A stretch of 64,000 bases of DNA from Silanimonas sp044377035 (GCF_044377035.1 NZ_JBILJW010000005.1:100354-164353), one strand, 5' to 3'; counted from the stretch's first letter, positions 51,362-60,248 are shown. A program made the numbers and translations. The notes: generated by a model not told the origin, from the sequence alone.

Positions 51362-53935
51362 CTACAGCATCGCCTTGAGGCGATAGAGCGCTTCCAGCGC
51401 CTGCTTCGGCGTGAGTTCGTCCGGATCGACCGCGGCCAAGGCGTCGAGCGCCGGCGGCGGACTGCGGAACAGGGCCATCTGTGCCGGTTGGTCGATGGCG
51501 GCCGGCGAGGTGGCGGTCGCCGGCATGTCGCGGCTGCGCTGCTCCAACTCCGCAAGCGTGCGTCGCGCTTCGCCCAGCACCGCGCGCGGCAGGCCCGCGA
51601 GGGCCGCCACTTGGAGACCGAAGCTGCGGTTCGCCGGGCCGTCCTTCACCGCGTGCATGAAGACCAGCTTCTCGCCGTGCTCGACAGCGTCGAGGTGCAC
51701 GTTGGCGATGCCGTTGCTGCCGTCGCCGGCCAGCGCCGTCAGCTCGAAGTAGTGCGTGGCGAACAGCACGAAGCCGCGATTGACGTTGGCGAGGTGCAGC
51801 GCGCAGGCCTGCGCCAGCGCGAGGCCGTCGTAGGTCGACGTGCCGCGGCCGATCTCGTCCATCAGCACGAGCGAGTGCGCGGTGGCGTGGTGGAGGATGT
51901 AGGCCGTCTCGCTCATCTCGACCATGAAGGTCGACTGGCCCTTGGCGAGGTCGTCGCCGGCGCCAATGCGCGTCAGGATGCGGTCGACGGGCCCGAACAC
52001 GCAGCGCGAGGCGGGCACGAAGCTTCCGGCGTAGGCCAGCAACACGATCAGCGCCGCCTGCCGCATATAGGTGCTCTTGCCGCCCATGTTCGGGCCGGTG
52101 ATCACCAGCATCCGCCGTTCGGGCGACAGCGCGAGGTCGTTGGGTTCGAACGGCGCCTCGCGCACCGCCTCCACTACCGGATGGCGGCCGCGCTCGATGC
52201 CGATACTGGGCTCGGCCACCAGCTGCGGTTCCACCCAATCCAGCGCCAGCGCGCGCTCCGCGAATGCGGCCAGTACGTCGATCTCGGCCACCGCCTCGGC
52301 GGCGGCTTTCAGCGGGTTCAGCACGGCATTGAGGCCGTCGAGCAGGTCTTCCCAGAGCTGCTTCTCGCGCGACAGCGAGCGATCACGCGCCGAGAGCACT
52401 TTGTCTTCGAACTGCTTCAGCTCATCGGTGATGTAGCGCTCGGCGCCGGTCAGCGTCTGCCGGCGGCTGTAGTGCAGCGGGGCTTTGTCGGCCTGGCCTT
52501 TGCTGATCTCGATGTAGAAGCCATGGACGCGGTTGTAGCCGACCTTCAGCGTGGCGATGCCGGTAGCGGCGCGCTCGCGGGCCTCGAGGTCGAGCAGGAA
52601 CTGGTCGGCATTCGTCGACAGCACGCGCAGCTCGTCGAGCTCGGCGTCGAAGCCCTCGGCGATGACGCCGCCGTCCACCAGCTTCAACGGCGGCTGCGGC
52701 GCGATGGCTTTCTGCAGCCAATCCGAGGTGTCGACGTGCTCGCCGAGCCGGGCGAGCAGGGCGGCGAGGCGGGGCGAATCCAGCGGCGCCAATGCCTCGC
52801 GCAGGGCAGGGAAGAGCGCGAGGCCATCGCGCAGGGTGGACAAATCGCGCGGGCGCGCCGAGCGCAGGGCCACGCGCGAGAGGATGCGTTCGAGGTCGCC
52901 GACGCGGCGCAGCGCTTCGCGCAGGCCGTCGAAGGCGCGGGAGTCGAGCAGGCTGCGCACGGCGTGGTGGCGCTCGGCGACGACCGCCTGAGTGCGCAGC
53001 GGCCGGTGCAGCCAGCGCCGCAGCAGGCGGCCGCCCATCGGCGTGATCGTGCTGTCCACCACGCCCAGCAGGGTGTGCGCCGTGTTGCCGTCGACGCGGG
53101 TGTCGATCTCGAGATGCCGCCGCGTCGCGGCGTTCAGGGCGATGGCCTCGTCCGCGGCCTCGACGGCGATGGCCGTCAGGTGCGGCAGTTGCTGCTTCTG
53201 CGTCTCCTCGACGTAGCCGAGCAGGGCGCCTGCGGCGGCCGTCGCCAGCGCTTTTCCTTCGAGGCCGAAGGGCGAGAGGTCGTGCAAGTTGAAGAAGCGG
53301 AGAAGGGCACGCCGGGCGCTGTCGGCGTCGAACAGCCACGGCGCGCGACGACGCGCACCTTGGCGCTGGGTCACCGCGCTGGGCCAGCCGTCCTCGTCCG
53401 GCACGAGCACTTCGGCCGGCTCCAGCCGAGCGAGCTCCGCGGCGAGCGCGTCCTCGTCGGCGACCTCGTTGGCGAGGAAGCGGCCGCCGGCGAGGTCGGC
53501 CCAGGCCAGACCGAAGCCGCTCTTCCCGCGCACCACCGCCATCAGCAGCGTGTCGCGGCGCTCCTGCAGCAGGGCCTCGTCGGTGACCGTGCCCGGAGTG
53601 ACGATGCGGACGACCTTGCGCTCGACCAAGCCTTTGGCCAGCGCTGGATCGCCGATCTGCTCGCATACGGCCACCGATTCACCGAGGGCGACGAGGCGGG
53701 CCAGGTAGCCCTCGTAGGCGTGCACCGGCACGCCCGCCATCGGGATCGGTTGCCCGCCCGACTGCCCGCGCTGGGTGAGTGTGATGTCGAGCAGCCGCGC
53801 CGCCTTGCGGGCGTCGTCGTAGAACAGCTCGTAGAAGTCGCCCATCCGGAAGAACAGCAGCAAGTCCGGATGCTCCGCCTTGGCGGCGAAGAACTGCTTC
53901 ATCAGCGGGGTGTGCTGTGGGGCGTCGCTGGCCAT
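51362..53935 (-). CDS. mutS: DNA mismatch repair protein MutS
   Basis: 857 residues from ATG 53935 (an in-frame Met 30 bp upstream is less conserved). MutS recognises mismatches and small loops. The N-terminal mismatch-binding domain has 'TPLMKQFFAAKAEHPDLLLFFRMGDFYELF' with the Phe-x-Glu motif in 'GDFYELF'. Walker A is 'GPNMGGKSTYMRQ', followed by 'DEIGRGTSTYDGLALA' and 'THYFELT'. The C-terminal helix-turn-helix is followed by 'PKQALEALYRLKAML'. A TAGACT -10 lies about 39 bp upstream. Confidence 0.97.
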   Translation of the reverse strand: MASDAPQHTPLMKQFFAAKAEHPDLLLFFRMGDFYELFYDDARKAARLLDITLTQRGQSGGQPIPMAGVPVHAYEGYLARLVALGESVAVCEQIGDPALAKGLVERKVVRIVTPGTVTDEALLQERRDTLLMAVVRGKSGFGLAWADLAGGRFLANEVADEDALAAELARLEPAEVLVPDEDGWPSAVTQRQGARRRAPWLFDADSARRALLRFFNLHDLSPFGLEGKALATAAAGALLGYVEETQKQQLPHLTAIAVEAADEAIALNAATRRHLEIDTRVDGNTAHTLLGVVDSTITPMGGRLLRRWLHRPLRTQAVVAERHHAVRSLLDSRAFDGLREALRRVGDLERILSRVALRSARPRDLSTLRDGLALFPALREALAPLDSPRLAALLARLGEHVDTSDWLQKAIAPQPPLKLVDGGVIAEGFDAELDELRVLSTNADQFLLDLEARERAATGIATLKVGYNRVHGFYIEISKGQADKAPLHYSRRQTLTGAERYITDELKQFEDKVLSARDRSLSREKQLWEDLLDGLNAVLNPLKAAAEAVAEIDVLAAFAERALALDWVEPQLVAEPSIGIERGRHPVVEAVREAPFEPNDLALSPERRMLVITGPNMGGKSTYMRQAALIVLLAYAGSFVPASRCVFGPVDRILTRIGAGDDLAKGQSTFMVEMSETAYILHHATAHSLVLMDEIGRGTSTYDGLALAQACALHLANVNRGFVLFATHYFELTALAGDGSNGIANVHLDAVEHGEKLVFMHAVKDGPANRSFGLQVAALAGLPRAVLGEARRTLAELEQRSRDMPATATSPAAIDQPAQMALFRSPPPALDALAAVDPDELTPKQALEALYRLKAML

Positions 53936-53949
53936 TCGGAACGTGCGGG

Positions 53950-53980
53950 CTGACCGGTCGGGCAAGGGCCGGCTAGTCTA
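53950..53980. promoter_or_regulatory. Divergent mutS and cinA promoter core
   Basis: The plus strand shows CTGACC (53950-53955), an 18-bp spacer and TAGTCT (53974-53979), with the cinA ATG seven bases later. The minus strand shows GCTAGACTAGCCG with a TAGACT -10 (53975-53980) for mutS. The two -10 elements overlap. Confidence 0.5.
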
Positions 53981-53985
53981 GCGGG

Positions 53986-54495
53986 ATGGACACGCCCTAC
54001 CTCCCCAACGATGCCGAGTTGGCCGCGCTGGCGCGGCAGCTCGCCGATGCCTTGGTTGCCCAGCGCCTCTTCGTCAGCACCGCCGAGAGCTGCACCGGCG
54101 GCTGGATCGCCAAGACCCTCACCGATCTCGCTGGCAGTTCGGGCTGGTTCGACTGCGGCATGGTCGCCTACAGCTACGAGGCCAAGCAGGCCATGCTCGG
54201 CGTGCGGCCGCAGACCCTCGAGCGCGAGGGCGCGGTCAGCCGCGAAACGGTGATCGAGATGGTGTCGGGCGCATTGGTGAATTCGGCGGCCTCGGTGGCC
54301 GTCGCGGTGACGGGCATCGCCGGCCCCGGCGGCGGGACGGTCGACAAGCCGGTCGGTACCGTCTGGATCGGCTGGAAGCGTCGTGGCGGCTACCCGAAGG
54401 CCGAGGTGTTCCACTTCGCCGGCGACCGCGAGGCGGTGCGGCGGCAAACCATTGCGGCGGCCCTGCGAGGGCTGTTGGCCCTGACCTCCGACTGA
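53986..54495 (+). CDS. pncC: CinA C-terminal-domain protein (nicotinamide-nucleotide amidase, PncC type)
   Basis: 169 residues, the stand-alone CinA C-terminal domain. PncC deamidates nicotinamide mononucleotide to recycle NAD breakdown products. 'STAESCTGGWIAKTLTDLAGSSGWFDCGMVAYSYEAK' (54075-54185) contains the catalytic Ser and Thr region, and 'GIAGPGGGTVDKPVGTVWIGW' is the conserved glycine-rich loop. The ATG is only seven bases after a -10-like element, with no SD. It sits before lexA-recA, as in several gammaproteobacteria where cinA-type genes neighbour recA. Confidence 0.9.
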   Translation: MDTPYLPNDAELAALARQLADALVAQRLFVSTAESCTGGWIAKTLTDLAGSSGWFDCGMVAYSYEAKQAMLGVRPQTLEREGAVSRETVIEMVSGALVNSAASVAVAVTGIAGPGGGTVDKPVGTVWIGWKRRGGYPKAEVFHFAGDREAVRRQTIAAALRGLLALTSD

Positions 54496-54542
54496 GGCGG
54501 CGTCCCCCCACTCGCGCTTCGGGGGCTTGTGGCAGGGCTTGG

Positions 54543-54561
54543 TTAGTAGTATTACTACCCA
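54543..54561 (+). promoter_or_regulatory. LexA operator of lexA (TTAG-N6-TACTA)
   Basis: TTAGTAGTATTACTACCCA ends one base before the lexA ATG. It matches the Xanthomonas-type LexA consensus TTAG-N6-TACTA exactly and is near-palindromic. A -35 TTGTGG (54527-54532) with a 17-bp spacer gives a -10 TATTAC (54550-54555) inside the operator, so LexA would block RNA polymerase directly. Confidence 0.9.
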
Positions 54562-54562
54562 C

Positions 54563-55207
54563 ATGCCGCTGACCGACGTCCAAACCGCCATCCTCGAACT
54601 GATCGCCGAACGCATCGAGTCGGAGGGCATGCCGCCTTCGCAGACCGAGATCGCCCGTGCTTTCGGCTTCAAGAGCGTGCGCGCCGCGCAGTACCACCTC
54701 GAGGCCCTCGAGGCCGCCGGCGCCATCGAGCGCCTGCCGGGCAAGGCCCGCGGCCTGCGCGTGCTGCAGGCGCCGGCCAGGGCACAGTCGGCCCTGCCGC
54801 TCGCCTCTGCAGTCGATGACGATGCCGTCCGGCTGCCGGTGCTGGGCCGTGTCGCCGCCGGCCAGCCGATCGGGGCCGACATCGGTAGCGACGCCACCGT
54901 GGTGCTCGATCGGCATGTCTTCCACCCGACGCCCGACTACCTGCTTCGCGTCCAGGGCGATTCGATGCGCGACGAAGCCATCCTCGACGGCGACCTCATC
55001 GGCGTGCGCCGCACGGCCGATGCCCGCCACGGACAGGTGGTCATCGCCCGGGTGGACGGCGAGATCACTGTGAAGGTGCTGCACTTCGGCGGTGAGGGCC
55101 TTCGGCTGATGCCGCGCAATCCCGAACACGCGCCGATTGCCGTCGCCGAGGACCAGGATTTCGCCATCGAAGGCCTGTTCTGCGGCCTGCTGAGGCCGTC
55201 GCGGTGA
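54563..55207 (+). CDS. lexA: LexA repressor
   Basis: 214 residues from ATG 54563. LexA represses SOS genes and cleaves itself when RecA is activated. The N-terminal winged helix starts 'MPLTDVQTAILELIAERI' and contains 'PSQTEIARAFGFKSVRAAQYHLEALEAAGAI' (54632-54725). The cleavage site is A99-G100 in 'RVAAGQP', the catalytic Ser is S134 in 'GDSMRDEAILDGD' and the Lys is K171 in 'EITVKVL', with the normal spacing. No SD is present: the operator lies where it would be. A TTG start at 54527 is possible but would place the operator in the coding region. Confidence 0.97.
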   Translation: MPLTDVQTAILELIAERIESEGMPPSQTEIARAFGFKSVRAAQYHLEALEAAGAIERLPGKARGLRVLQAPARAQSALPLASAVDDDAVRLPVLGRVAAGQPIGADIGSDATVVLDRHVFHPTPDYLLRVQGDSMRDEAILDGDLIGVRRTADARHGQVVIARVDGEITVKVLHFGGEGLRLMPRNPEHAPIAVAEDQDFAIEGLFCGLLRPSR

Positions 55208-55375
55208 GCGCGGCGTACGCCCCGGGCCTTGATTCTCCGACTCTTCCGCGCGGCACCGGCTTCTGCGACGCCCGGCCGGTTTGCACCACCCTGATCCCAC
55301 GTTCCGCCGCTGTCTCAGCCTGTGCGAAACGCCTGCCCCAGACTCCTTTCCACACCCTCTGACCCGAGACCCGAC

Positions 55376-56419
55376 ATGACCGCGATGGACGAAAACAAGA
55401 AGCGCGCCCTGACTGCCGCCCTGACCCAGATCGAACGCCAGTTCGGCAAGGGCACGGTGATGCGCATGGGCGACAAGAACGTGGAAGCCGCCGAAGTCAT
55501 CGGCACTGGCTCCCTGATGCTCGACATCGCGCTCGGTATCGGCGGCCTGCCGAAGGGCCGCGTCATCGAGATCTACGGGCCGGAGTCGTCCGGCAAGACC
55601 ACGCTGACCCTGCAAGTCATCGCCGAGTGCCAGAAGGCGGGCGGGACGGCGGCCTTCATCGACGCCGAGCACGCGCTCGACCCGATCTACGCGCAGAAGC
55701 TGGGCGTCAAGCTCGACGACCTGCTGGTCAGCCAGCCGGACACGGGTGAGCAGGCACTGGAAATCGCCGACATGCTCGTGCGCTCGAACGCCGTCGACGT
55801 GGTGGTGGTCGACTCGGTCGCCGCACTGACCCCGAAGGCGGAAATCGAGGGCGAAATGGGCGAGATGCAGGTCGGCCTGCAGGCCCGCCTGATGAGCCAG
55901 GCCCTGCGCAAGCTCACCGGCAACATCAAGCGCAGCAACACGATGGTGATCTTCATCAACCAGTTGCGCATGAAGATCGGCGTGATGATGCCGGGCCAGA
56001 ATCCCGAGACCACCACCGGCGGCAACGCGCTGAAGTTCTACGCGTCGATCCGTCTCGACATCCGCCGCATCGGTGCCGTCAAGAAGGGCGACGACATCAT
56101 CGGCAACCAGACCAAGATCAAGGTGGTCAAGAACAAGCTGGCGCCGCCCTTCAAGCAGATCGTCACAGAGATCCTCTACGGCGAGGGCATCAGCCGCGAG
56201 GGCGAGCTGATCGACATGGGCGTCGATGCCAAGCTCGTCGAGAAGTCGGGCGCCTGGTACAGCTACGGCACCGAGCGCATCGGCCAAGGCAAGGAGAACG
56301 CCCGCGCGTGGCTCAAGGACAATCCGCGCCAGTGCGCCGAGCTCGAGGCCAAGCTGCGTGAGCTCTACGTTCCGGCCGAGAGCCGCAACGAAGAATCCGA
56401 AGAGCCGGCTGACGCGTGA
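55376..56419 (+). CDS. recA: Recombinase RecA
   Basis: 347 residues from ATG 55376 (an in-frame Met 54 bp upstream is unconserved). RecA forms filaments on single-stranded DNA for strand exchange and LexA cleavage. Walker A 'GPESSGKTTLTLQ', 'GTAAFIDAEHALDPIYAQKLGV', Walker B 'DVVVVDSVAALTPKAEIEGEMG' and loop L2 'NQLRMKIGVMMPGQNPETTTGG' (in part) are present. The 'MMPGQ' variant near L2 is seen in Xanthomonas RecA. The C-terminus is acidic. It lies 168 bp after lexA, with no LexA box in the gap. Confidence 0.98.
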   Translation: MTAMDENKKRALTAALTQIERQFGKGTVMRMGDKNVEAAEVIGTGSLMLDIALGIGGLPKGRVIEIYGPESSGKTTLTLQVIAECQKAGGTAAFIDAEHALDPIYAQKLGVKLDDLLVSQPDTGEQALEIADMLVRSNAVDVVVVDSVAALTPKAEIEGEMGEMQVGLQARLMSQALRKLTGNIKRSNTMVIFINQLRMKIGVMMPGQNPETTTGGNALKFYASIRLDIRRIGAVKKGDDIIGNQTKIKVVKNKLAPPFKQIVTEILYGEGISREGELIDMGVDAKLVEKSGAWYSYGTERIGQGKENARAWLKDNPRQCAELEAKLRELYVPAESRNEESEEPADA

Positions 56420-56955
56420 GTGGCGAGGGCGCCGACGATCGCGAGCCGACCCCGCGTGGTCGTCGCGAGCGACCGGCGGTCCCTGCCTACCAGCGGGCCC
56501 TCGGGCTTCTGGTCCGGCGCGAGCACTCGGCCACCGAGCTAAAGCGCAAGCTGCGCGGGAAGGGCGTCGAGGTCGATGAACTCGACGCCGCCGTTGAGAC
56601 CCTGCAGCGGCAGGGCTTCCAGGATGATCGTCGCTATGCCGAGGCCTTGGTTCGAAGCCGCGCGTTGGCGGGGCAGGGCCCGATCCGCATCCGCGCCGAG
56701 TTGCGCGTGAACGGCGTGCCCGCGGCTGATGTCGACGCGGCGTTCGAGGCGGCGGAAGCCGAGGGCCTCGATTGGGCGGACACCGCGGCTCGCGTCGCGG
56801 CCCGGTTCCTCCCCGCGCTGCGAGGTGCCGAGCGGGGGGCGGAGGCGATCAAGCTGCGGCACAAGGCCTTGGGCTTCCTGCTGCGGCGAGGGTTTTCGCA
56901 GGACCAGGCCCGGCAGGCCCTGGCCCTGCGTGCCGAAGGCGACGACGAGCCCTGA
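56416..56955 (+). CDS. recX: RecA regulatory protein RecX
   Basis: 179 residues from GTG 56416, overlapping the recA stop (GTGA). RecX limits RecA filaments. Its three-helix repeats are visible: 'YQRALGLLVRREHSATELKRKLRGKG', 'LQRQGFQDDRRYAEALVRSRALAGQGPIRIRAELRVNGV' (56604-56718) and 'HKALGFLLRRGFSQDQARQAL'. It is slightly longer than the E. coli protein. Coupling to recA fits the usual recA-recX operon. Confidence 0.93.
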   Translation: MSGEGADDREPTPRGRRERPAVPAYQRALGLLVRREHSATELKRKLRGKGVEVDELDAAVETLQRQGFQDDRRYAEALVRSRALAGQGPIRIRAELRVNGVPAADVDAAFEAAEAEGLDWADTAARVAARFLPALRGAERGAEAIKLRHKALGFLLRRGFSQDQARQALALRAEGDDEP

Positions 56956-57062
56956 GCCAATCCCCGCGCGCCCCCTGCTACCCTTGAAGGCTGACTTTCC
57001 GCCTCCCATGTCGGCATGACGCGGCCCCGGCCGTGCCCTTCCGACCCGCCTTCAGGTTCCGC

Positions 57063-59717
57063 ATGAAAACCAGCGCCGAGATCCGCCGCGACTTCCTCGA
57101 GTTCTTCCAGTCGAAGGGCCACACGATCGTCCCGTCCAGCCCGCTCGTCCCGGGCAATGACGCCACCCTGCTGTTCACGAATGCCGGCATGGTGCAGTTC
57201 AAGGACGTATTCCTTGGCGCCGAGAAGCGCAGCTATACCCGCGCTGTGTCCTCGCAGCGCTGCGTGCGCGCCGGCGGTAAGCACAACGACCTCGACCAGG
57301 TCGGCTACACCGCCCGTCACCACACGTTCTTCGAGATGCTGGGAAACTTCAGCTTCGGCGACTACTTCAAGAAGGACGCCATCTGCTGGGCGTGGGAGCT
57401 GCTGACCGGCGTCTGGAAGCTCCCGAAGGACCGCCTGCTCGTCACGATCTACCACACCGACGACGAAGCGTTCGCCATCTGGAACCAGACCGTCGGCATC
57501 CCGGCCGAACGGATCATCCGCATCGGCGACAACAAGGGTGCGCCCTACGCCTCGGACAACTTCTGGCAGATGGCCGACACCGGCCCCTGCGGCCCCTGCA
57601 CCGAGATCTTCTACGACCAGGGCGCCCACATCGCGGGCGGCCCCCCGGGCTCGCCGGATGAAGACGGCGACCGCTTCATCGAGATCTGGAACAACGTCTT
57701 CATGCAGTTCGACCGCCAACCGGACGGCAGCCTGCTGCCGCTGCCGGCACCCTGCGTCGACACCGGCATGGGCCTCGAGCGCCTCGCCGCCGTGCTGCAG
57801 CACGTGCACAGCAATTACGAGATCGACCTGTTCCAGCACCTGATCAAGGCCGCCGCGGCCCTGACGGACACCAAGGACCTCGAGCACAAGTCGCTGCGCG
57901 TCATCGCCGACCACATCCGTGCCGCCAGCTTCCTCATCGTCGACGGCGTGCTGCCGTCCAACGAAGGCCGCGGCTACGTGCTCCGCCGCATCATCCGTCG
58001 CGCTACGCGCCATGTTTGGAAGCTCGGTGCGCTCAAGCCCGAGGGCGTGTTCTGGCGCATGGTGCAGCCGCTGGTCGAGGCCATGGGCGAGGCCTATCCG
58101 GAACTCAAGTCGCAGCAAGGCACGGTGGAGGCGGCGTTGAAGGCCGAAGAAGCCGCATTCGCCACCACGCTCGATGCCGGCATGCAGCGCCTGGACGGCA
58201 CGCTCTCGAAGGCCGGCGCCGTGCTGGACGGCGAGTCCCTCTTCCAGTTGCACGACACCTACGGCTGCCCGCCCGACCTCATCCTCGACATCCTGCGCGA
58301 GCGCAGCCTGTCGCCCGCCGTCGACGCGTTGCCCGTCTACGAGCAGCGCATGAACGAGCAGCGCGAGCGCGCCCGCGCCGCCGGCAAGTTCGGCGGCGGC
58401 ATCGTCATGCCCGCCGAACTCATCGCCAAGCTGAATCCTACGCAGTTCCTCGGCTACGAGTCCGTCGAGACGGAGGACTGCCGCGTCGTCGCGCTTCTGC
58501 TTGACGGCAAGCCGGTCGAGCGCATTGCAGCGGGCCAAGAGGGCGTTGTCCTGCTCGACAAGACCAGCTTCTACGCCGAGTCGGGTGGCCAGGTCGGCGA
58601 CACCGGGCGCCTCATCGATGCGCGCGGCGACGCCTTCGAGGTGCAGGACACGCTGAAGCTCGCCGGCCAGTTCCACGCGCACCTCGGCCGTGTCAGCGCC
58701 GGTGGCCTCGCGATCGGTGATCGCGTTTCGGCCCGCGTGGATGATGGGCGCCGCCAGGACGTCGTGCTGAACCATTCGGCCACCCACCTGCTCCATGCGG
58801 CCCTGCGCACGGTGCTCGGCGAGCACGTCACGCAGAAGGGCTCGTTGGTTGCGCCGGACCGCCTCCGCTTCGACTTCTCGCATTTCTCGGCCATCACGCC
58901 GGATCAGCTCGCCACCATCGAGTCGATGGTGAACGCGGAGATCCGCCGCAACGCCGAGGCGGAAGTGCACCACATGGGCATGCAGGAGGCGCTCGATTTC
59001 GGCGCGATGGCGCTGTTCGGCGAGAAGTACGGCGAGCGCGTCCGCGTGCTGCGCATGGGTGAGTTCTCGACCGAGCTCTGCGGTGGCACGCACGTGCACC
59101 GCACCGGCGATATCGGTCTGTTCAAGATCGTCTCGGAAGGCGGCGTCGCCGCCGGCGTGCGTCGCATCGAGGCGGTTACCGGACGCGGCGCGCTGGCCGA
59201 GATCGCCGCGCAGGACGCGGTGCTGGAGCAGGCCGCCGATCTCGTCGGCGGTCGTGCGTCCGATCTCCTCGACAAGTTGCGCGGCCTGCTCGATCGCCAG
59301 AAGAAACTCGAGCGCGAGATCGAATCGTTCAAGGCGAAGGCGGCAGCGGGTGCCAGCGCCGACCTCGCGTCCCAGGCCGTCGACGTCGGGGGCATCAAGG
59401 TGGTCGCTGCGCGCCTCGAGGGCTTCGACGCCAAGGGGCTGCGCGACGCTGTCGACAACATCAAGCAGAAGCTCGGCGACGTCGTCGTCATCCTCGCGGC
59501 TGCCAACGATGGCAAGGCCAGCCTGATCGCCGGCAGCCATGGCGGCGCGCTCGCCAAGGTCAAGGCCGGCGACCTGCTCTCGCACGTGGCGCAGCAGGTG
59601 GGCGGCAAGGGCGGCGGGCGTCCCGACATGGCGCAGGGCGGTGGCAGCGACGGCGACGACCTCGTCGCGGCGCTGGCGGCGGTTCCGGCGTGGGTGGCGG
59701 GCAAGCTCGGCGTCTGA
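57063..59717 (+). CDS. alaS: Alanyl-tRNA synthetase
   Basis: 884 residues from ATG 57063. A class II synthetase; E. coli AlaRS is 876. The catalytic domain has 'SAEIRRDFLEFFQSKGHTIVPSSPLVPGNDATLLFTNAGMVQFKDVFLG' (57070-57215) and 'RHHTFFEMLGNFSFGDYFK'. The editing domain has the zinc ligands 'HSATHLLHAALR' and 'CGGTHVHRTGDIG'. The C-terminal C-Ala domain ends in Gly-rich 'GGKGGGRPDMAQGGGSDG'. It follows recX, the usual recA-recX-alaS order. csrA is next, as in E. coli. Confidence 0.98.
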   Translation: MKTSAEIRRDFLEFFQSKGHTIVPSSPLVPGNDATLLFTNAGMVQFKDVFLGAEKRSYTRAVSSQRCVRAGGKHNDLDQVGYTARHHTFFEMLGNFSFGDYFKKDAICWAWELLTGVWKLPKDRLLVTIYHTDDEAFAIWNQTVGIPAERIIRIGDNKGAPYASDNFWQMADTGPCGPCTEIFYDQGAHIAGGPPGSPDEDGDRFIEIWNNVFMQFDRQPDGSLLPLPAPCVDTGMGLERLAAVLQHVHSNYEIDLFQHLIKAAAALTDTKDLEHKSLRVIADHIRAASFLIVDGVLPSNEGRGYVLRRIIRRATRHVWKLGALKPEGVFWRMVQPLVEAMGEAYPELKSQQGTVEAALKAEEAAFATTLDAGMQRLDGTLSKAGAVLDGESLFQLHDTYGCPPDLILDILRERSLSPAVDALPVYEQRMNEQRERARAAGKFGGGIVMPAELIAKLNPTQFLGYESVETEDCRVVALLLDGKPVERIAAGQEGVVLLDKTSFYAESGGQVGDTGRLIDARGDAFEVQDTLKLAGQFHAHLGRVSAGGLAIGDRVSARVDDGRRQDVVLNHSATHLLHAALRTVLGEHVTQKGSLVAPDRLRFDFSHFSAITPDQLATIESMVNAEIRRNAEAEVHHMGMQEALDFGAMALFGEKYGERVRVLRMGEFSTELCGGTHVHRTGDIGLFKIVSEGGVAAGVRRIEAVTGRGALAEIAAQDAVLEQAADLVGGRASDLLDKLRGLLDRQKKLEREIESFKAKAAAGASADLASQAVDVGGIKVVAARLEGFDAKGLRDAVDNIKQKLGDVVVILAAANDGKASLIAGSHGGALAKVKAGDLLSHVAQQVGGKGGGRPDMAQGGGSDGDDLVAALAAVPAWVAGKLGV

Positions 59718-59766
59718 GCGCGCGCCGGATGCTGACGAAACTTGCCTTTTCCACGGCACCGGCGCG

Positions 59767-59795
59767 TTGCGCGTGAAGTCCAGCGCGCCTAGTAT
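59767..59795 (+). promoter_or_regulatory. Promoter of csrA
   Basis: -35 TTGCGC (59767-59772), a 17-bp spacer and -10 TAGTAT (59790-59795). This predicts a leader of about 95 nt before the csrA ATG. Confidence 0.6.
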
Positions 59796-59897
59796 CGGCG
59801 GTCTGTGCGGTGCGTCGTGCAGAGCCGATCAGGCTGCGGTGGGCTCGGATGCCGCCGCGGTCCGGTGTAGGAAGAACCCCGGACGAGGAACACGCGT

Positions 59898-60113
59898 ATG
59901 TTGATTTTGACCAGGCGGGTCGGTGAAACCCTGATGATCGGCGACTCCGTGACCGTGACGGTCCTTGGCGTCAAGGGCAATCAGGTGCGCATCGGCATCA
60001 CCGCCCCGAAGGAAGTCGCGGTGCATCGCGAAGAGATTTTCCAGCGCATTCAGCGCGACGAAGCCGGCAAAGGGCCGTCCAGGGGCAAAGAAGATTTGCC
60101 CGGAGAGGCGTGA
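59898..60113 (+). CDS. csrA: Carbon storage regulator CsrA (RsmA)
   Basis: 71 residues, ten longer than E. coli CsrA. A dimeric RNA-binding protein that blocks or stabilises mRNAs at GGA motifs. 'MLILTRRVGETLMIGDSVTVTVLGVKGNQVRIGITAPKEVAVHREEI' (59898-60040) has the key Leu4, Arg6, Arg7 and Arg44-type residues ('VAVHREEI'). The C-terminal 16 residues ('DEAGKGPSRGKEDLPGEA') are variable. GGA triplets at 59870, 59881 and 59887 in the leader, one within the SD, suggest autoregulation. Confidence 0.97.
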   Translation: MLILTRRVGETLMIGDSVTVTVLGVKGNQVRIGITAPKEVAVHREEIFQRIQRDEAGKGPSRGKEDLPGEA

Positions 60114-60155
60114 GCCGTTACTCTTTGCGCCCGCGCCGATGAGGTGCGGGTCGAC

Positions 60156-60248
60156 GGAGTGATGCCCGAGAGGCCGAAGGGGCTCCCCTGCTAAGGGAGT
60201 ATAGGGTCAAAAGCTCTATCGAGGGTTCGAATCCCTCTCACTCCGCCA
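60156..60248 (+). tRNA. tRNA-Ser (anticodon GCT)
   Basis: 93 nt with the long variable arm of class II tRNA-Ser. The anticodon loop CTGCTAA gives GCT (reads AGC/AGT). The acceptor stem GGAGTGA pairs with TCACTCC, the discriminator base is G and CCA is encoded. Confidence 0.96.

Noticed and set aside
56634..59759. Open frame of over 1000 codons opposite alaS and recX.
   Set aside because: It is an antisense shadow with no motifs; alaS and recX are clear on the plus strand.
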